Shown here piece after piece: positions 32,687 to 39,662 of a stretch of DNA of 39,662 nt. This DNA is from Clostridiales bacterium. Lineage in GTDB: Bacteria; Bacillota; Clostridia; Oscillospirales; Oscillospiraceae. The notes under the pieces were generated by a model. It worked only from the letters and a program-made list of their open reading frames with translations, was not told where the DNA came from and made no database searches. The position numbers and the translations under genes are program-made. How positions within the stretch are numbered: position 1 is the first letter of the stretch; every line of letters begins with the position of its first letter. The stretch spans positions 1 through 39,662 of the forward strand of contig JAJPWY010000020.1 of assembly GCA_021205725.1 (NCBI GenBank), read 5' to 3'.

Positions 32687-33661
32687 ATGAACGAACTACT
32701 GCTCAACCTGTTCTATGTGCTGGTGTTTCCTGGCCTCCTGTTCTGTATTCTCATGGGCATCCTCCTGGCTGGTCTGGACCGGGTATGGGTTGCACGGATG
32801 CAGCGCCGGGTGGGCCCTCCCCTGCTCCAGCCCTGGTATGACTTTCTGAAATGCTGCGGCAAGGAGACCATCGTCCCCCGGCACGCCAAAAAGGCGGTCT
32901 ACTTCGCCGCCCCGGTAATCGGCTTTGTGGCCCTGATGACCATTTCCCTGTTTCTCCCGGTGGTCAAGGGGAGAGCCGCCTTCTCCGGTACCGCCGACCT
33001 GGTGGTCATTCTCTACCTGCTCACCCTGGTCAGCGTGTGCATGATGGTGGGTGCCTCCGCCACCGGCTCTCCCTTTGCCGGGGTTGGCCTGAGCCGGGAG
33101 ATGGTGGCCATGATCTCCTATGAGCTGCCCTTCGTCCTGGTCATTCTGGCGGTCAGCCGGGCAACTCTGTCCTATGACGCCGGAACCGGTATGCCTCTGA
33201 CCTTCTCCCTCCAGGCCATTATGGAGTATCAGGAGGCCAACGGCCCCCTCATCACCCACTGGAGCCTGATTCCCGCCGCCATCGCCATGCTGTTTGTCAT
33301 CCCCTGCGAGGTGGGAATGCATCCCTTCGACGTGTCCGAGGCGGAGACAGAGATCTGCGAGGGCACCCTGGCGGAATACAGCGGCCCTCCCCTGGCGGTT
33401 TACAAGCTGACCCACATGGTCAAAATGTACATTATGACCGCCCTGTTCTGCGTTCTCTTCCTAGGTGGCCTCACCACCGGTATTCTCTTTTTCGACGTGG
33501 TGATCTTCATTCTGGTCTGCGCCCTGCTGACCTTTATCACCATGAGCCTGCCCCATGCGGTTTGCGCCCGGTTCAAGACGGAACAGGTATTCAAATTCTA
33601 TTGGACCGTGGTGGCCGGTCTCGCCGCCGTCAGCCTGATCCTGGTCTGGCTGGGGCTTTGA
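32687..33661 (+). CDS. NuoH/EchB/MbhM-like membrane anchor subunit
   Basis: A 324-aa protein with about eight helices which holds the catalytic arm onto the membrane arm. The family marks are ARMQRRVGPPLLQPWYDFLKC near 37-57, ISYELPFVLVI near 143, and CEVGMHPFDVSEAETEICEG near 206-225, whose acidic residues lie near the quinone-like cavity in complex I and the ion path in Mbh. AAAGGAGG lies 7-10 bases before the ATG. Confidence 0.94.
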   Translation: MNELLLNLFYVLVFPGLLFCILMGILLAGLDRVWVARMQRRVGPPLLQPWYDFLKCCGKETIVPRHAKKAVYFAAPVIGFVALMTISLFLPVVKGRAAFSGTADLVVILYLLTLVSVCMMVGASATGSPFAGVGLSREMVAMISYELPFVLVILAVSRATLSYDAGTGMPLTFSLQAIMEYQEANGPLITHWSLIPAAIAMLFVIPCEVGMHPFDVSEAETEICEGTLAEYSGPPLAVYKLTHMVKMYIMTALFCVLFLGGLTTGILFFDVVIFILVCALLTFITMSLPHAVCARFKTEQVFKFYWTVVAGLAAVSLILVWLGL

Positions 33662-33673
33662 GGAGGGGTATCT

Positions 33674-34120
33674 ATGTTTGAAAAACTGATCGATAACAGT
33701 ATGGCAAAAAGCCCCTGGATCTTCCACATCAACGCCGGCTCCTGCAACGGCTGCGACATCGAACTGGTCAGCGTGCTGACTCCCCGGTACGATGCCGAGC
33801 GGCTGGGCTTCAAGCTCACCGGCACCCCCCGTCAGGCGGACATCGTGGTGGTCAGCGGCCCGATCACCGTTCAGACCCGTGACCGGCTGGTTCGCACCCT
33901 GGCCCAGGTTCCGGAGCCCCGGGTGGTGGTGAGCCTCGGCTCCTGCCCTCGCTCCGGCAACGTGTTCAAGGGCAGCTATGCCATCGACGGCCCCCTGGAG
34001 AAATATACCCATGTGGACGTCTCCGTGGGCGGCTGCACCCCCAAGCCGGAGGCTATCATGGCCGCCCTGGTTCAGGCTGCCCAGATCCTGGAGGAAAAGA
34101 GAAAGGAGATGCGCAAGTAA
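33674..34120 (+). CDS. [NiFe] hydrogenase small subunit (NuoB/MbhJ/EchC-like)
   Basis: A 148-aa subunit that binds the [4Fe-4S] cluster nearest the NiFe site. Four Cys ligands are visible: Cys24 and Cys27 (SCNGCDIE), Cys91 (GSCPRSG) and Cys121 (GGCTPKPEAI). The single-cluster size is that of group 4 enzymes. There is no Tat signal, so it faces the cytoplasm. It follows the NuoH-like gene by 12 bases with AGGAGGGG before the ATG, and its stop overlaps the next ATG. Confidence 0.95.
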   Translation: MFEKLIDNSMAKSPWIFHINAGSCNGCDIELVSVLTPRYDAERLGFKLTGTPRQADIVVVSGPITVQTRDRLVRTLAQVPEPRVVVSLGSCPRSGNVFKGSYAIDGPLEKYTHVDVSVGGCTPKPEAIMAALVQAAQILEEKRKEMRK

Positions 34121-34614
34121 TGCTTCCCTATCTCACAAAGGCGGTATCCAACCTGTTTCACAAGCCCAGCACGGAGCAATTCCCCGCCGGAGACCCGCCC
34201 AAGGCCGCCGAGGGCTACCGTGGCCGTCTCAGCTATGACCCGGAGAAGTGCGTCAACTGCGGCATGTGCATCCGGGTCTGCGCTCCCCAATGTATGGAGC
34301 GCACCATTGAAAAGCTGGAAAACGGCGACCAGAAGATCACCTTCACCTTTGACATGACTAGCTGCACCTTCTGCTCCATGTGCGCTGATTTCTGTGCCCG
34401 CCACGCCATCACCCTCACCGATGACTATATGATCGTGGGAACCAAGCCGGAGGACTTTCTGGTGACCGGATCCTTTGTCAAAAAGGCGCCGCCTCCCAAG
34501 CCCAAGCTGACTCCGGAGCAGATTGCCGAGATGAAGGCCAAGGCGGAGGCGGCTAAGAAGGCCAAGGCGGAAGCCGCCGCCAAAGCTGCCGCAGCAGCGG
34601 CCGACAATGGCTGA
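34120..34614 (+). CDS. Ferredoxin-like subunit (NuoI/MbhN/EchF) with Ala/Lys tail
   Basis: A 164-aa subunit with two [4Fe-4S] clusters: Cys44, 47, 50, 54 and Cys82, 85, 88, 92. It accepts electrons from soluble ferredoxin and passes them to the small subunit. The last 45 residues are a Lys/Ala/Glu-rich, likely helical tail (from about KKAPPPKPKLTPEQ at 126), which is not part of the fold and might dock ferredoxin or a partner. It overlaps hypF by 8 bases. Confidence 0.93.
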   Translation: MLPYLTKAVSNLFHKPSTEQFPAGDPPKAAEGYRGRLSYDPEKCVNCGMCIRVCAPQCMERTIEKLENGDQKITFTFDMTSCTFCSMCADFCARHAITLTDDYMIVGTKPEDFLVTGSFVKKAPPPKPKLTPEQIAEMKAKAEAAKKAKAEAAAKAAAAAADNG

Positions 34615-36877
34615 GCGCTCCCGCATCCATTTTGAGATCGAGGGCATCGTCCAGGGGGTGGGCTTTCGTCCCTTTCTCCACCGTCTGGCGCTGAAATGCA
34701 ACCTCTCCGGCTGGTGCCGGAATACCGTCTTTGGGGTGGAGCTGGAGGTAGAGGGTACTGAGGAGGCGCTCACCAGGTTTCGTGCCGGACTGCGGGAGGA
34801 GCTGCCTCCCCTGGCCCGGATCGACGTCCTCCGGGAGACCCCCTGCCCTGCTCCCCTGGGAGAGAGCGGTTTCCACATCCGGGAGAGCCGCCGGGAGGGG
34901 CATCCGGACGCCCTCGTCAGCCCGGATATCGCCACCTGCCCGGACTGTCTCCGGGAGCTCCGTGACCCGAAGAACCGGCGATATCGCTATCCCTTTCTCA
35001 ACTGCACCAACTGCGGCCCCCGGTTTACCATCGTCCGGGAGCTGCCCTACGACCGCCGGGCCACCTCCATGGCGAAATTTACCATGTGCCCGGACTGTGA
35101 GGCGGAATACGGAGACATCCGCAGCCGCCGGTATCACGCCCAGCCAAACTGCTGCCCGGACTGCGGCCCTGCGTTGACCTTTTCTCTGCCGGGGGAAGCT
35201 CCTTCCACAGACGACCCCATTGGGCAGGCGACGGCTTTACTTCAAGCTGGGAAAATCGTCGCGATCAAGGGGCTGGGGGGCTTTCACCTGGCCTGTCGGT
35301 GCGACCTGCCGGAGACGGTGGCCGAGCTGCGCCGCCGAAAGCGGCGGGATGAGCGACCCTTCGCTCTCATGTGCCGGGACGTTGCGGCGGCGGAGCAGTT
35401 CTGTCACGTCTCCCCCCAGGAGGCCGCCCGGCTCACCAGTCCCCGTGCCCCCATCGTCCTGCTGCGGAAGCAGCCTGACGTTCCCTCCGGTCTCAGTGAG
35501 ACGGCAGAGCTGGGGGTGATGCTCCCCTATACCCCCATCCACCATCTGCTGATGGAGCAGTTCGACACCCTGGTCATGACCAGCATGAACGTCTCCGATC
35601 TCCCCACCCTCTGTGAGCTGGACGAGGGCAGCGAGACGCTGGCCGACGGGATTTTGTCCCACGACCGGGACATTGTCAACCGCTGTGACGACTCCCTTCT
35701 CCGGGTGTTCCGGGGAACGGATTTGTTCTTCCGCAGGAGCCGTGGATACGCCCCGGAGCCGGTACGGCTCCCGTATGACTGCACCGGAATCCTGGCCTGC
35801 GGAGCCGAGCAAAAGGGCGGCTTTGCCCTCTCACGGGGGCAGTACGCCTTTCTTAGTCAGCACATCGGAGACCTGAAAAACTACGAGACCTATGATTTCT
35901 ACCGCCAGCAGATCAGCCGGTTTGAGTCCCGGTTCGGCGTGGCGGTGAACCGACTGGTCTGTGACCTCCATCCGGACTATCTCTCCACCGAGTACGCCCG
36001 GGAGCGGAGCTGCCGGGAGGGCCTGCCTCTGACTCTGGTACAGCATCACCACGCCCACATGGCCGCTTGCATGGCGGACAACGGCCTGGAGGGGCCGTGT
36101 ATCGGCCTGATCTGGGACGGCACCGGCTACGGGACGGACGGCACCATCTGGGGGGCGGAGTGCCTCACCGGAGATTACACCGGCTTTCAGCGCCGGGGCA
36201 CCATCCGGCCCATCTCTCTCCCCGGAGGGGATGTGTGTACCACAGAGATTGGCCGGGTGGCGTTCAGTCTGCTGTGGGACGCCGGGCTGCTCTCCGGGCA
36301 GGAGGCAGACCGCCCTCTGGCCCGGATGCTGGAGGCCAACGTGAACTGTCCCAGGGCAACCAGTATGGGGCGGCTGTTTGACGGAGTCTATTCCCTGCTG
36401 TTCGGGCGGGAGACCGTCACCTATGACGGCCAGGGGGCCGTTCTGCTGGAGGCCAACGCCGCCGAAGACGAAACTGGAGCCTATCCCCTGTCCTGTTACC
36501 GTATGGACGGGCTGACCGTGTGGGATACCCGGCCTCTGGTGACGGCGCTTCTGGAGGAATTACAGGCAGGAACGGCGCCTGAACGACTGGCCGCCCGTTT
36601 TATGAACACCCTGGTCTCTCTGGCCGTGGCCCACTGTCGGGCCGCCCGGGAGGAGACCGGTCTGGAGCGGGTCGTCCTCTCCGGAGGCGTGTTCCAGAAC
36701 AGCTATCTGCTGCCCAGAGTGGTGGATGCTCTGACGGCGGACGGTTTTCGACCATACTATCACACCTGCGTCTCCCCCAACGACCAGGGCATCGCCTTGG
36801 GGCAGACGCTGATTGCTGCAAAAGGAGGCGGCATATCTGATGTGCCTTGCCGTACCACTGAAACTAACCAAAATTGA
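34607..36877 (+). CDS. hypF: Carbamoyltransferase HypF
   Basis: A 756-aa, full-length HypF. An acylphosphatase-like domain (IVQGVGFRPF near 14-23) is followed by Zn-finger pairs (CPDC and CTNCGP near 105-140, CPDC and CCPDCGP to about 190), a YrdC-like domain (about 195-375; KGLGGFHLACRCD) and a Kae1-like domain (HHHAHMAACMADN near 482, GLIWDGTGYGTDG near 500, LSGGVFQN near 685). It uses carbamoyl phosphate and ATP to carbamoylate the HypE C-terminal Cys, the source of the cyanide ligands on iron. It overlaps the ferredoxin subunit gene and hypC. Confidence 0.97.
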   Translation: MAERSRIHFEIEGIVQGVGFRPFLHRLALKCNLSGWCRNTVFGVELEVEGTEEALTRFRAGLREELPPLARIDVLRETPCPAPLGESGFHIRESRREGHPDALVSPDIATCPDCLRELRDPKNRRYRYPFLNCTNCGPRFTIVRELPYDRRATSMAKFTMCPDCEAEYGDIRSRRYHAQPNCCPDCGPALTFSLPGEAPSTDDPIGQATALLQAGKIVAIKGLGGFHLACRCDLPETVAELRRRKRRDERPFALMCRDVAAAEQFCHVSPQEAARLTSPRAPIVLLRKQPDVPSGLSETAELGVMLPYTPIHHLLMEQFDTLVMTSMNVSDLPTLCELDEGSETLADGILSHDRDIVNRCDDSLLRVFRGTDLFFRRSRGYAPEPVRLPYDCTGILACGAEQKGGFALSRGQYAFLSQHIGDLKNYETYDFYRQQISRFESRFGVAVNRLVCDLHPDYLSTEYARERSCREGLPLTLVQHHHAHMAACMADNGLEGPCIGLIWDGTGYGTDGTIWGAECLTGDYTGFQRRGTIRPISLPGGDVCTTEIGRVAFSLLWDAGLLSGQEADRPLARMLEANVNCPRATSMGRLFDGVYSLLFGRETVTYDGQGAVLLEANAAEDETGAYPLSCYRMDGLTVWDTRPLVTALLEELQAGTAPERLAARFMNTLVSLAVAHCRAAREETGLERVVLSGGVFQNSYLLPRVVDALTADGFRPYYHTCVSPNDQGIALGQTLIAAKGGGISDVPCRTTETNQN

Positions 36878-37058
36878 CGGCAACGACGCCGTGGGCGAGC
36901 TGGAGGGCATCCAGCGTCGTATCCGGGTGGACTTTCTGAAGAACCCCCAGCCGGGAGACTACGTCATCGCTCATGCCGGGTTTGCCATTGAAAAGCTGAA
37001 CGAGCAGCAGGCCCTGGACAATCTCCAGGCCCTCCGGGAGGTTGCGGATGCTCTCTGA
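36840..37058 (+). CDS. hypC: Hydrogenase chaperone HypC
   Basis: A 72-aa protein beginning MCLAVP; the Cys2 exposed after Met removal binds the Fe(CN)2CO unit with HypD and carries it to the large subunit. GDYVIAHAGFAIEKL near 41-55 is typical. The ATG at 36840 is fixed by the invariant MC start and by AAAGGAGG 11 bases upstream; the gene overlaps the end of hypF by 38 bases. Confidence 0.96.
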   Translation: MCLAVPLKLTKIDGNDAVGELEGIQRRIRVDFLKNPQPGDYVIAHAGFAIEKLNEQQALDNLQALREVADAL

Positions 37059-38151
37059 GGCAGATTTCCGCCGTCTCCCAGGCTCTGACCAACTGCTCCG
37101 GGCCATCCGGGAGATGGAGCTGCCGGAGATCCGGCTGATGGAGGTCTGCGGCACCCACACCATGGCCATCGCTCAGGCCGGACTGAAGCAGCTGCTCCCG
37201 CCCCGGATCCATCTGCTCTCCGGGCCGGGATGCCCGGTCTGCGTCACCCCCGCCGGGGTGATGGATGAAATTTTGCATCTCAGCGAAACCCCAGGCCTCA
37301 TCCTCACCACCTACGGCGACCTGATGCGTGTCCCCGGCTCCGACCCGGAGGACAGTCTGCAACGGCGCAAGGCTCTGGGGGCAGATGTCCGGTGGGTCTA
37401 TTCCCCCATGGACAGTCTGGATATTGCCCGGGAAAACCCGGAGCGGCAGGTGGTCTTTCTGGGGGTGGGCTTTGAGACCACCGCCCCCGGCACGGCCCTG
37501 GCAGTGCTGGAGGCAAAGCGGCGAGGGCTGGGCAACTTCTCCCTGCTCTGTCTGCTGAAGCAGACGCCTCCCGCCCTCCGGGCCCTCATTGCCCAGCCGG
37601 GATTCCGGGTGGACGGATTTCTCTGTCCCGGACACGTGGCCACCATCGCAGGTGCGGAGGCCTTCCGGTTTTTGCCGGAGGAATACGGCCTCCCCGCCGT
37701 GGTCTCCGGGTTTGAGGCAGGGGATCTGCTGGTCTCCCTGTACAAGCTGCTCTGCCAAATCCGGGACGGTGCGCCGACATTGGAGAACGAATACACCCGG
37801 GCCGTCTCCCCACAGGGAAACCAGGCGGCCCAGGCGCTGATGGCCCAGGTGCTGGAGCCGTCGGACGATCTCTGGCGGGGGCTGGGAACTATCCCGGCCA
37901 GCGGTCTACGGCTGCGGCGGGAGTTTCAGGACTATGATGCCGCCCGGCGCTTCTCCTTCTCCCCCGCTTCCCGGTCTGAGCTGCCCGGCTGCCGGTGCGG
38001 ACAGATCATCTGCGGACAGCTTTCCCCGACGGACTGTCCCCTTTTCGGAAAGCGTTGTCAGCCGGAGCATCCCGTGGGCCCGTGTATGGTCTCCAGCGAA
38101 GGGGCCTGTGCGGCGACTTACAAGTACGGAGGGGTGGAGGAATGCCTATGA
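37048..38151 (+). CDS. hypD: Fe-S maturation protein HypD
   Basis: A 367-aa protein forming the scaffold on which iron gains its CN and CO ligands. Visible motifs are EVCGTHT near 32, SGPGCPVCVTP near 59, GFETTAPGT near 146, and the Cys-rich C-terminus that holds the [4Fe-4S] cluster (CRCGQIICG, CPLFGKRC, GPCMVSSEGAC). ATG 37048 is preferred to TTG 37042, since GGGAGG ends 6 bases before it. It overlaps hypC by 11 bases and hypE by 4. Confidence 0.97.
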   Translation: MLSEADFRRLPGSDQLLRAIREMELPEIRLMEVCGTHTMAIAQAGLKQLLPPRIHLLSGPGCPVCVTPAGVMDEILHLSETPGLILTTYGDLMRVPGSDPEDSLQRRKALGADVRWVYSPMDSLDIARENPERQVVFLGVGFETTAPGTALAVLEAKRRGLGNFSLLCLLKQTPPALRALIAQPGFRVDGFLCPGHVATIAGAEAFRFLPEEYGLPAVVSGFEAGDLLVSLYKLLCQIRDGAPTLENEYTRAVSPQGNQAAQALMAQVLEPSDDLWRGLGTIPASGLRLRREFQDYDAARRFSFSPASRSELPGCRCGQIICGQLSPTDCPLFGKRCQPEHPVGPCMVSSEGACAATYKYGGVEECL

Positions 38152-39149
38152 ATCAGGATATTATCACGCTGGATCACGGCAGCGGCGGAAAACGTACCGC
38201 CCAGCTCATCGAGGAGCTGTTGCTTCCCGCTTTTCACAACGACGCACTCAGCGCCCTGGGAGACGGGGCGACCCTGAACCTCTCCGGGCCGCTGGTATTC
38301 TCCACCGACAGCTTTGTGGTAGACCCCATCTTCTTCCCCGGCGGGGACATCGGAAAGCTGTCCGTCTGCGGCACGGTGAACGATCTGGCCATGTGCGGCG
38401 GCGTCCCCCGATATCTCAGCCTGTCCTTCCTCATCGAGGAGGGCTTTCCCCTAGCCGATCTCCGTCGGGTGGTGGACTCCATCGCCCGGACTGCTCAGGA
38501 GGCGGGGGTGGAGATCGTCACCGGCGACACCAAGGTGGTGGAGCGGGGCAAGGGAGACGGGCTCTATATCAACACGGCAGGCATCGGAACCCTGGCCTGG
38601 CCCGGCCTGTCGCCGGACGGGATACAGGTGGGAGACGATGTCATCATCTCCGGTTCCATCGGCGACCACGGGGCCGCCGTCATGATGGCACGGAACGGAC
38701 TGCTGGAGGGCAGCACCCTCTCCTCCGACTGCCGTCCTCTCCATGCTCTGGCCAGGGCTGCCCTGGAGTGTGGCGGCGTCCGGGTGCTCCGGGATCCCAC
38801 CCGGGGCGGCGTGGCCACCACGCTCAACGAGTTTGCCCAGAACCGCCCCTTCTCCATTGAGCTGGACGAGGACGCACTCCCCATCAACGCCTCTACAGCG
38901 GCCGCCTGCGGCCTGCTGGGGCTGGAGCCGTTGTACTGTGCCAACGAGGGCAAACTGCTGGCAGTGGTGGATGCCGAACGGTCGGAGGCGGTGCTGGAGG
39001 CCCTGCGCTCCACCCCCGGCGGCGAACAGGCGGCACGAATCGGCCGGGTGACCTCCCGTGCCCCCGGCAAAGTGATTTTGAATACCTTCCTGGGCGGCGG
39101 CCGGGTGCTCTCCATGCTCACCGGCGCACAGCTCCCCAGAATATGCTAA
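38148..39149 (+). CDS. hypE: Thiocarboxamide dehydratase HypE
   Basis: A 333-aa PurM-like ATPase. The start ITLDHGSGGKRT, GDIGKLSVCGTVNDLAMCGG near 63-83, VTGDTKVVERG near 125, LRDPTRGGVATTLNE near 217-231 and the C-terminal PRIC (Cys333), which is carbamoylated by HypF and then dehydrated to thiocyanate, are all present. ATG 38148 follows GGAGG by 7 bases; an ATG six bases earlier is too close to that site. It overlaps hypD by ATGA. Confidence 0.97.
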   Translation: MNQDIITLDHGSGGKRTAQLIEELLLPAFHNDALSALGDGATLNLSGPLVFSTDSFVVDPIFFPGGDIGKLSVCGTVNDLAMCGGVPRYLSLSFLIEEGFPLADLRRVVDSIARTAQEAGVEIVTGDTKVVERGKGDGLYINTAGIGTLAWPGLSPDGIQVGDDVIISGSIGDHGAAVMMARNGLLEGSTLSSDCRPLHALARAALECGGVRVLRDPTRGGVATTLNEFAQNRPFSIELDEDALPINASTAAACGLLGLEPLYCANEGKLLAVVDAERSEAVLEALRSTPGGEQAARIGRVTSRAPGKVILNTFLGGGRVLSMLTGAQLPRIC

Positions 39150-39164
39150 AGGCGGTGTTTTTTG

Positions 39165-39548
39165 ATGCAGACGAATACGAAAATTTCCATCACAAAGGAC
39201 GAGATCGTTCCCACGGCTCAGAAAATGCGGGACGAGGGCCGGACGCTTGTTATGATCCATGGCCATCTGGACAAGGAGGGCAGGCCGGTCATCAGCTACG
39301 ACTACTCCCTGGGTGCGGAGCTGGCCTGCTATGAGGTGGTGGGAGAGGACACCGTCCCCTCCATTGCCCCCATCTACTCCGCCGCCGCCGAGTGGCCGGA
39401 GCGGGAGATCAACGAGCTGCTGGGCTTCACCTTTGAAGGGCTGGACACCAGCGAACGCCTCTTCCTTCCGGACAGCATGCTGGAGGGCAAGGGACAGATC
39501 ATCGTCACCCCCATCAATGTGCTCAAGGAGAAAAACGGACTGCTGTAA
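39165..39548 (+). CDS. NuoC/EchD/MbhK-like hydrogenase subunit
   Basis: A 127-aa protein that resembles the 30-kDa NuoC family as reduced in Ech and Mbh hydrogenases. The WPEREINELLGFTFEGLD segment near 81-98 corresponds to the NuoC ERE-x-x-D/E-LLG-x-x-F signature. It has no Cys and should be a structural part of the peripheral arm beside the large subunit. It lies after all Hyp genes, 13 kb from the large subunit, although in most such operons the two are adjacent. AAAGGCGG lies about 9 bases before the ATG; a TTG codon just before it is rejected. It is the last gene before a terminator. Confidence 0.88.
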   Translation: MQTNTKISITKDEIVPTAQKMRDEGRTLVMIHGHLDKEGRPVISYDYSLGAELACYEVVGEDTVPSIAPIYSAAAEWPEREINELLGFTFEGLDTSERLFLPDSMLEGKGQIIVTPINVLKEKNGLL

Positions 39549-39559
39549 GGCAGTCAGAC

Positions 39560-39602
39560 CGGGCCGCGGGGGGTAGTTTTCCGACCCGGCCCGCCGTTTT
39601 TT
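39560..39602 (+). terminator. Terminator of the hydrogenase-hyp operon
   Basis: An inverted repeat (CGGGCC ... GGCCCG, partly paired inside) at 39560-39593, with a run of six T at 39597-39602, 12 bases after the NuoC-like stop. The final 60 bases of the window show no gene. Confidence 0.75.
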
Positions 39603-39662
39603 GGGGCAGGTTACCACCTTGTAAAATTTGAAACGGCGGGGACCCACTGGAGCGGAAATAAT

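Noticed and set aside
26001-34614. Complex I (Nuo) or Mbx/Mbs-type oxidoreductase instead of hydrogenase
   Set aside because: All four NiFe Cys ligands are present in the large subunit and six hyp genes are in the operon; the NADH-binding Nuo subunits E, F and G are not here.

Overview
The window reads as about 40 kb of chromosome from a high-G+C anaerobic Firmicute, most like a gut Oscillospiraceae-type Clostridium relative. The grounds are a phosphate butyryltransferase/butyrate kinase pair, a yabMNO-like block (MOP flippase, MazG, HU, S4 protein) and the mltG-U32 pairing, all familiar from Firmicutes, together with strong Shine-Dalgarno sites and many near-consensus sigma-A promoters with 17-bp spacers. 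Species is an inference and cannot be fixed from the sequence alone. No rRNA, tRNA, CRISPR array or complete insertion sequence was seen.

Region 1 (1-2950, minus strand) is a compact putative RiPP (ribosomally made, modified peptide) locus: a 132-aa candidate precursor, an HPr-kinase-like P-loop protein, a radical SAM/SPASM enzyme and the start of an ABC exporter. It is driven by a perfect TTGACA-N17-TATAAT promoter, and a strong hairpin-plus-U-tract sits between precursor and enzymes. The exporter breaks off at position 28, at a sudden drop in G+C. An LCP-family cell-wall ligase gene (3140-4177) lies upstream.

Region 2 (4.5-9.5 kb, plus) carries a DnaK paralogue with an unusual insertion before its interdomain linker, then XpaC-like, TelA-like and TPM-domain genes behind a separate strong promoter. 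The TPM protein ends in a long RGG/FGG repeat tail. Region 3 (9.5-15.9 kb) holds pyruvate kinase (minus), purine nucleoside phosphorylase, and the flippase-MazG-HU-RqcP block, followed by a small DUF2442-plus-helix-turn-helix protein. Region 4 (15.9-21.1 kb) has ptb-buk (minus), a divergent HMGL-like aldolase and an unrecognised 547-aa membrane protein lying between two near-identical terminators. Region 5 (21.1-25.7 kb, minus) is an operon-like run tmk, DJ-1/PfpI, 5-formyl-THF cyclo-ligase, mltG and a U32-family protein.

Region 6 (25.9-39.6 kb, plus) is one long tightly overlapping operon for a group 4 membrane-bound [NiFe] hydrogenase of the Mrp-linked (Mbh) type, with all six Hyp maturation genes embedded in it: large subunit, hypA, hypB, MrpE/F/G, MbhD-, E-, F-, G- and H-like subunits, NuoH-like, NuoB-like and ferredoxin subunits, hypF, hypC, hypD, hypE, and finally a NuoC-like subunit. 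Its expected job is to oxidise reduced ferredoxin, release H2 and export Na+ or H+. The large subunit ends exactly at its last metal-binding motif, so no processing protease should be needed, and the antiporter subunit carries a C-terminal extension that may replace the missing MbhI. With ptb-buk in the same window, this suggests fermentation in which ferredoxin oxidation and butyrate formation both yield energy.
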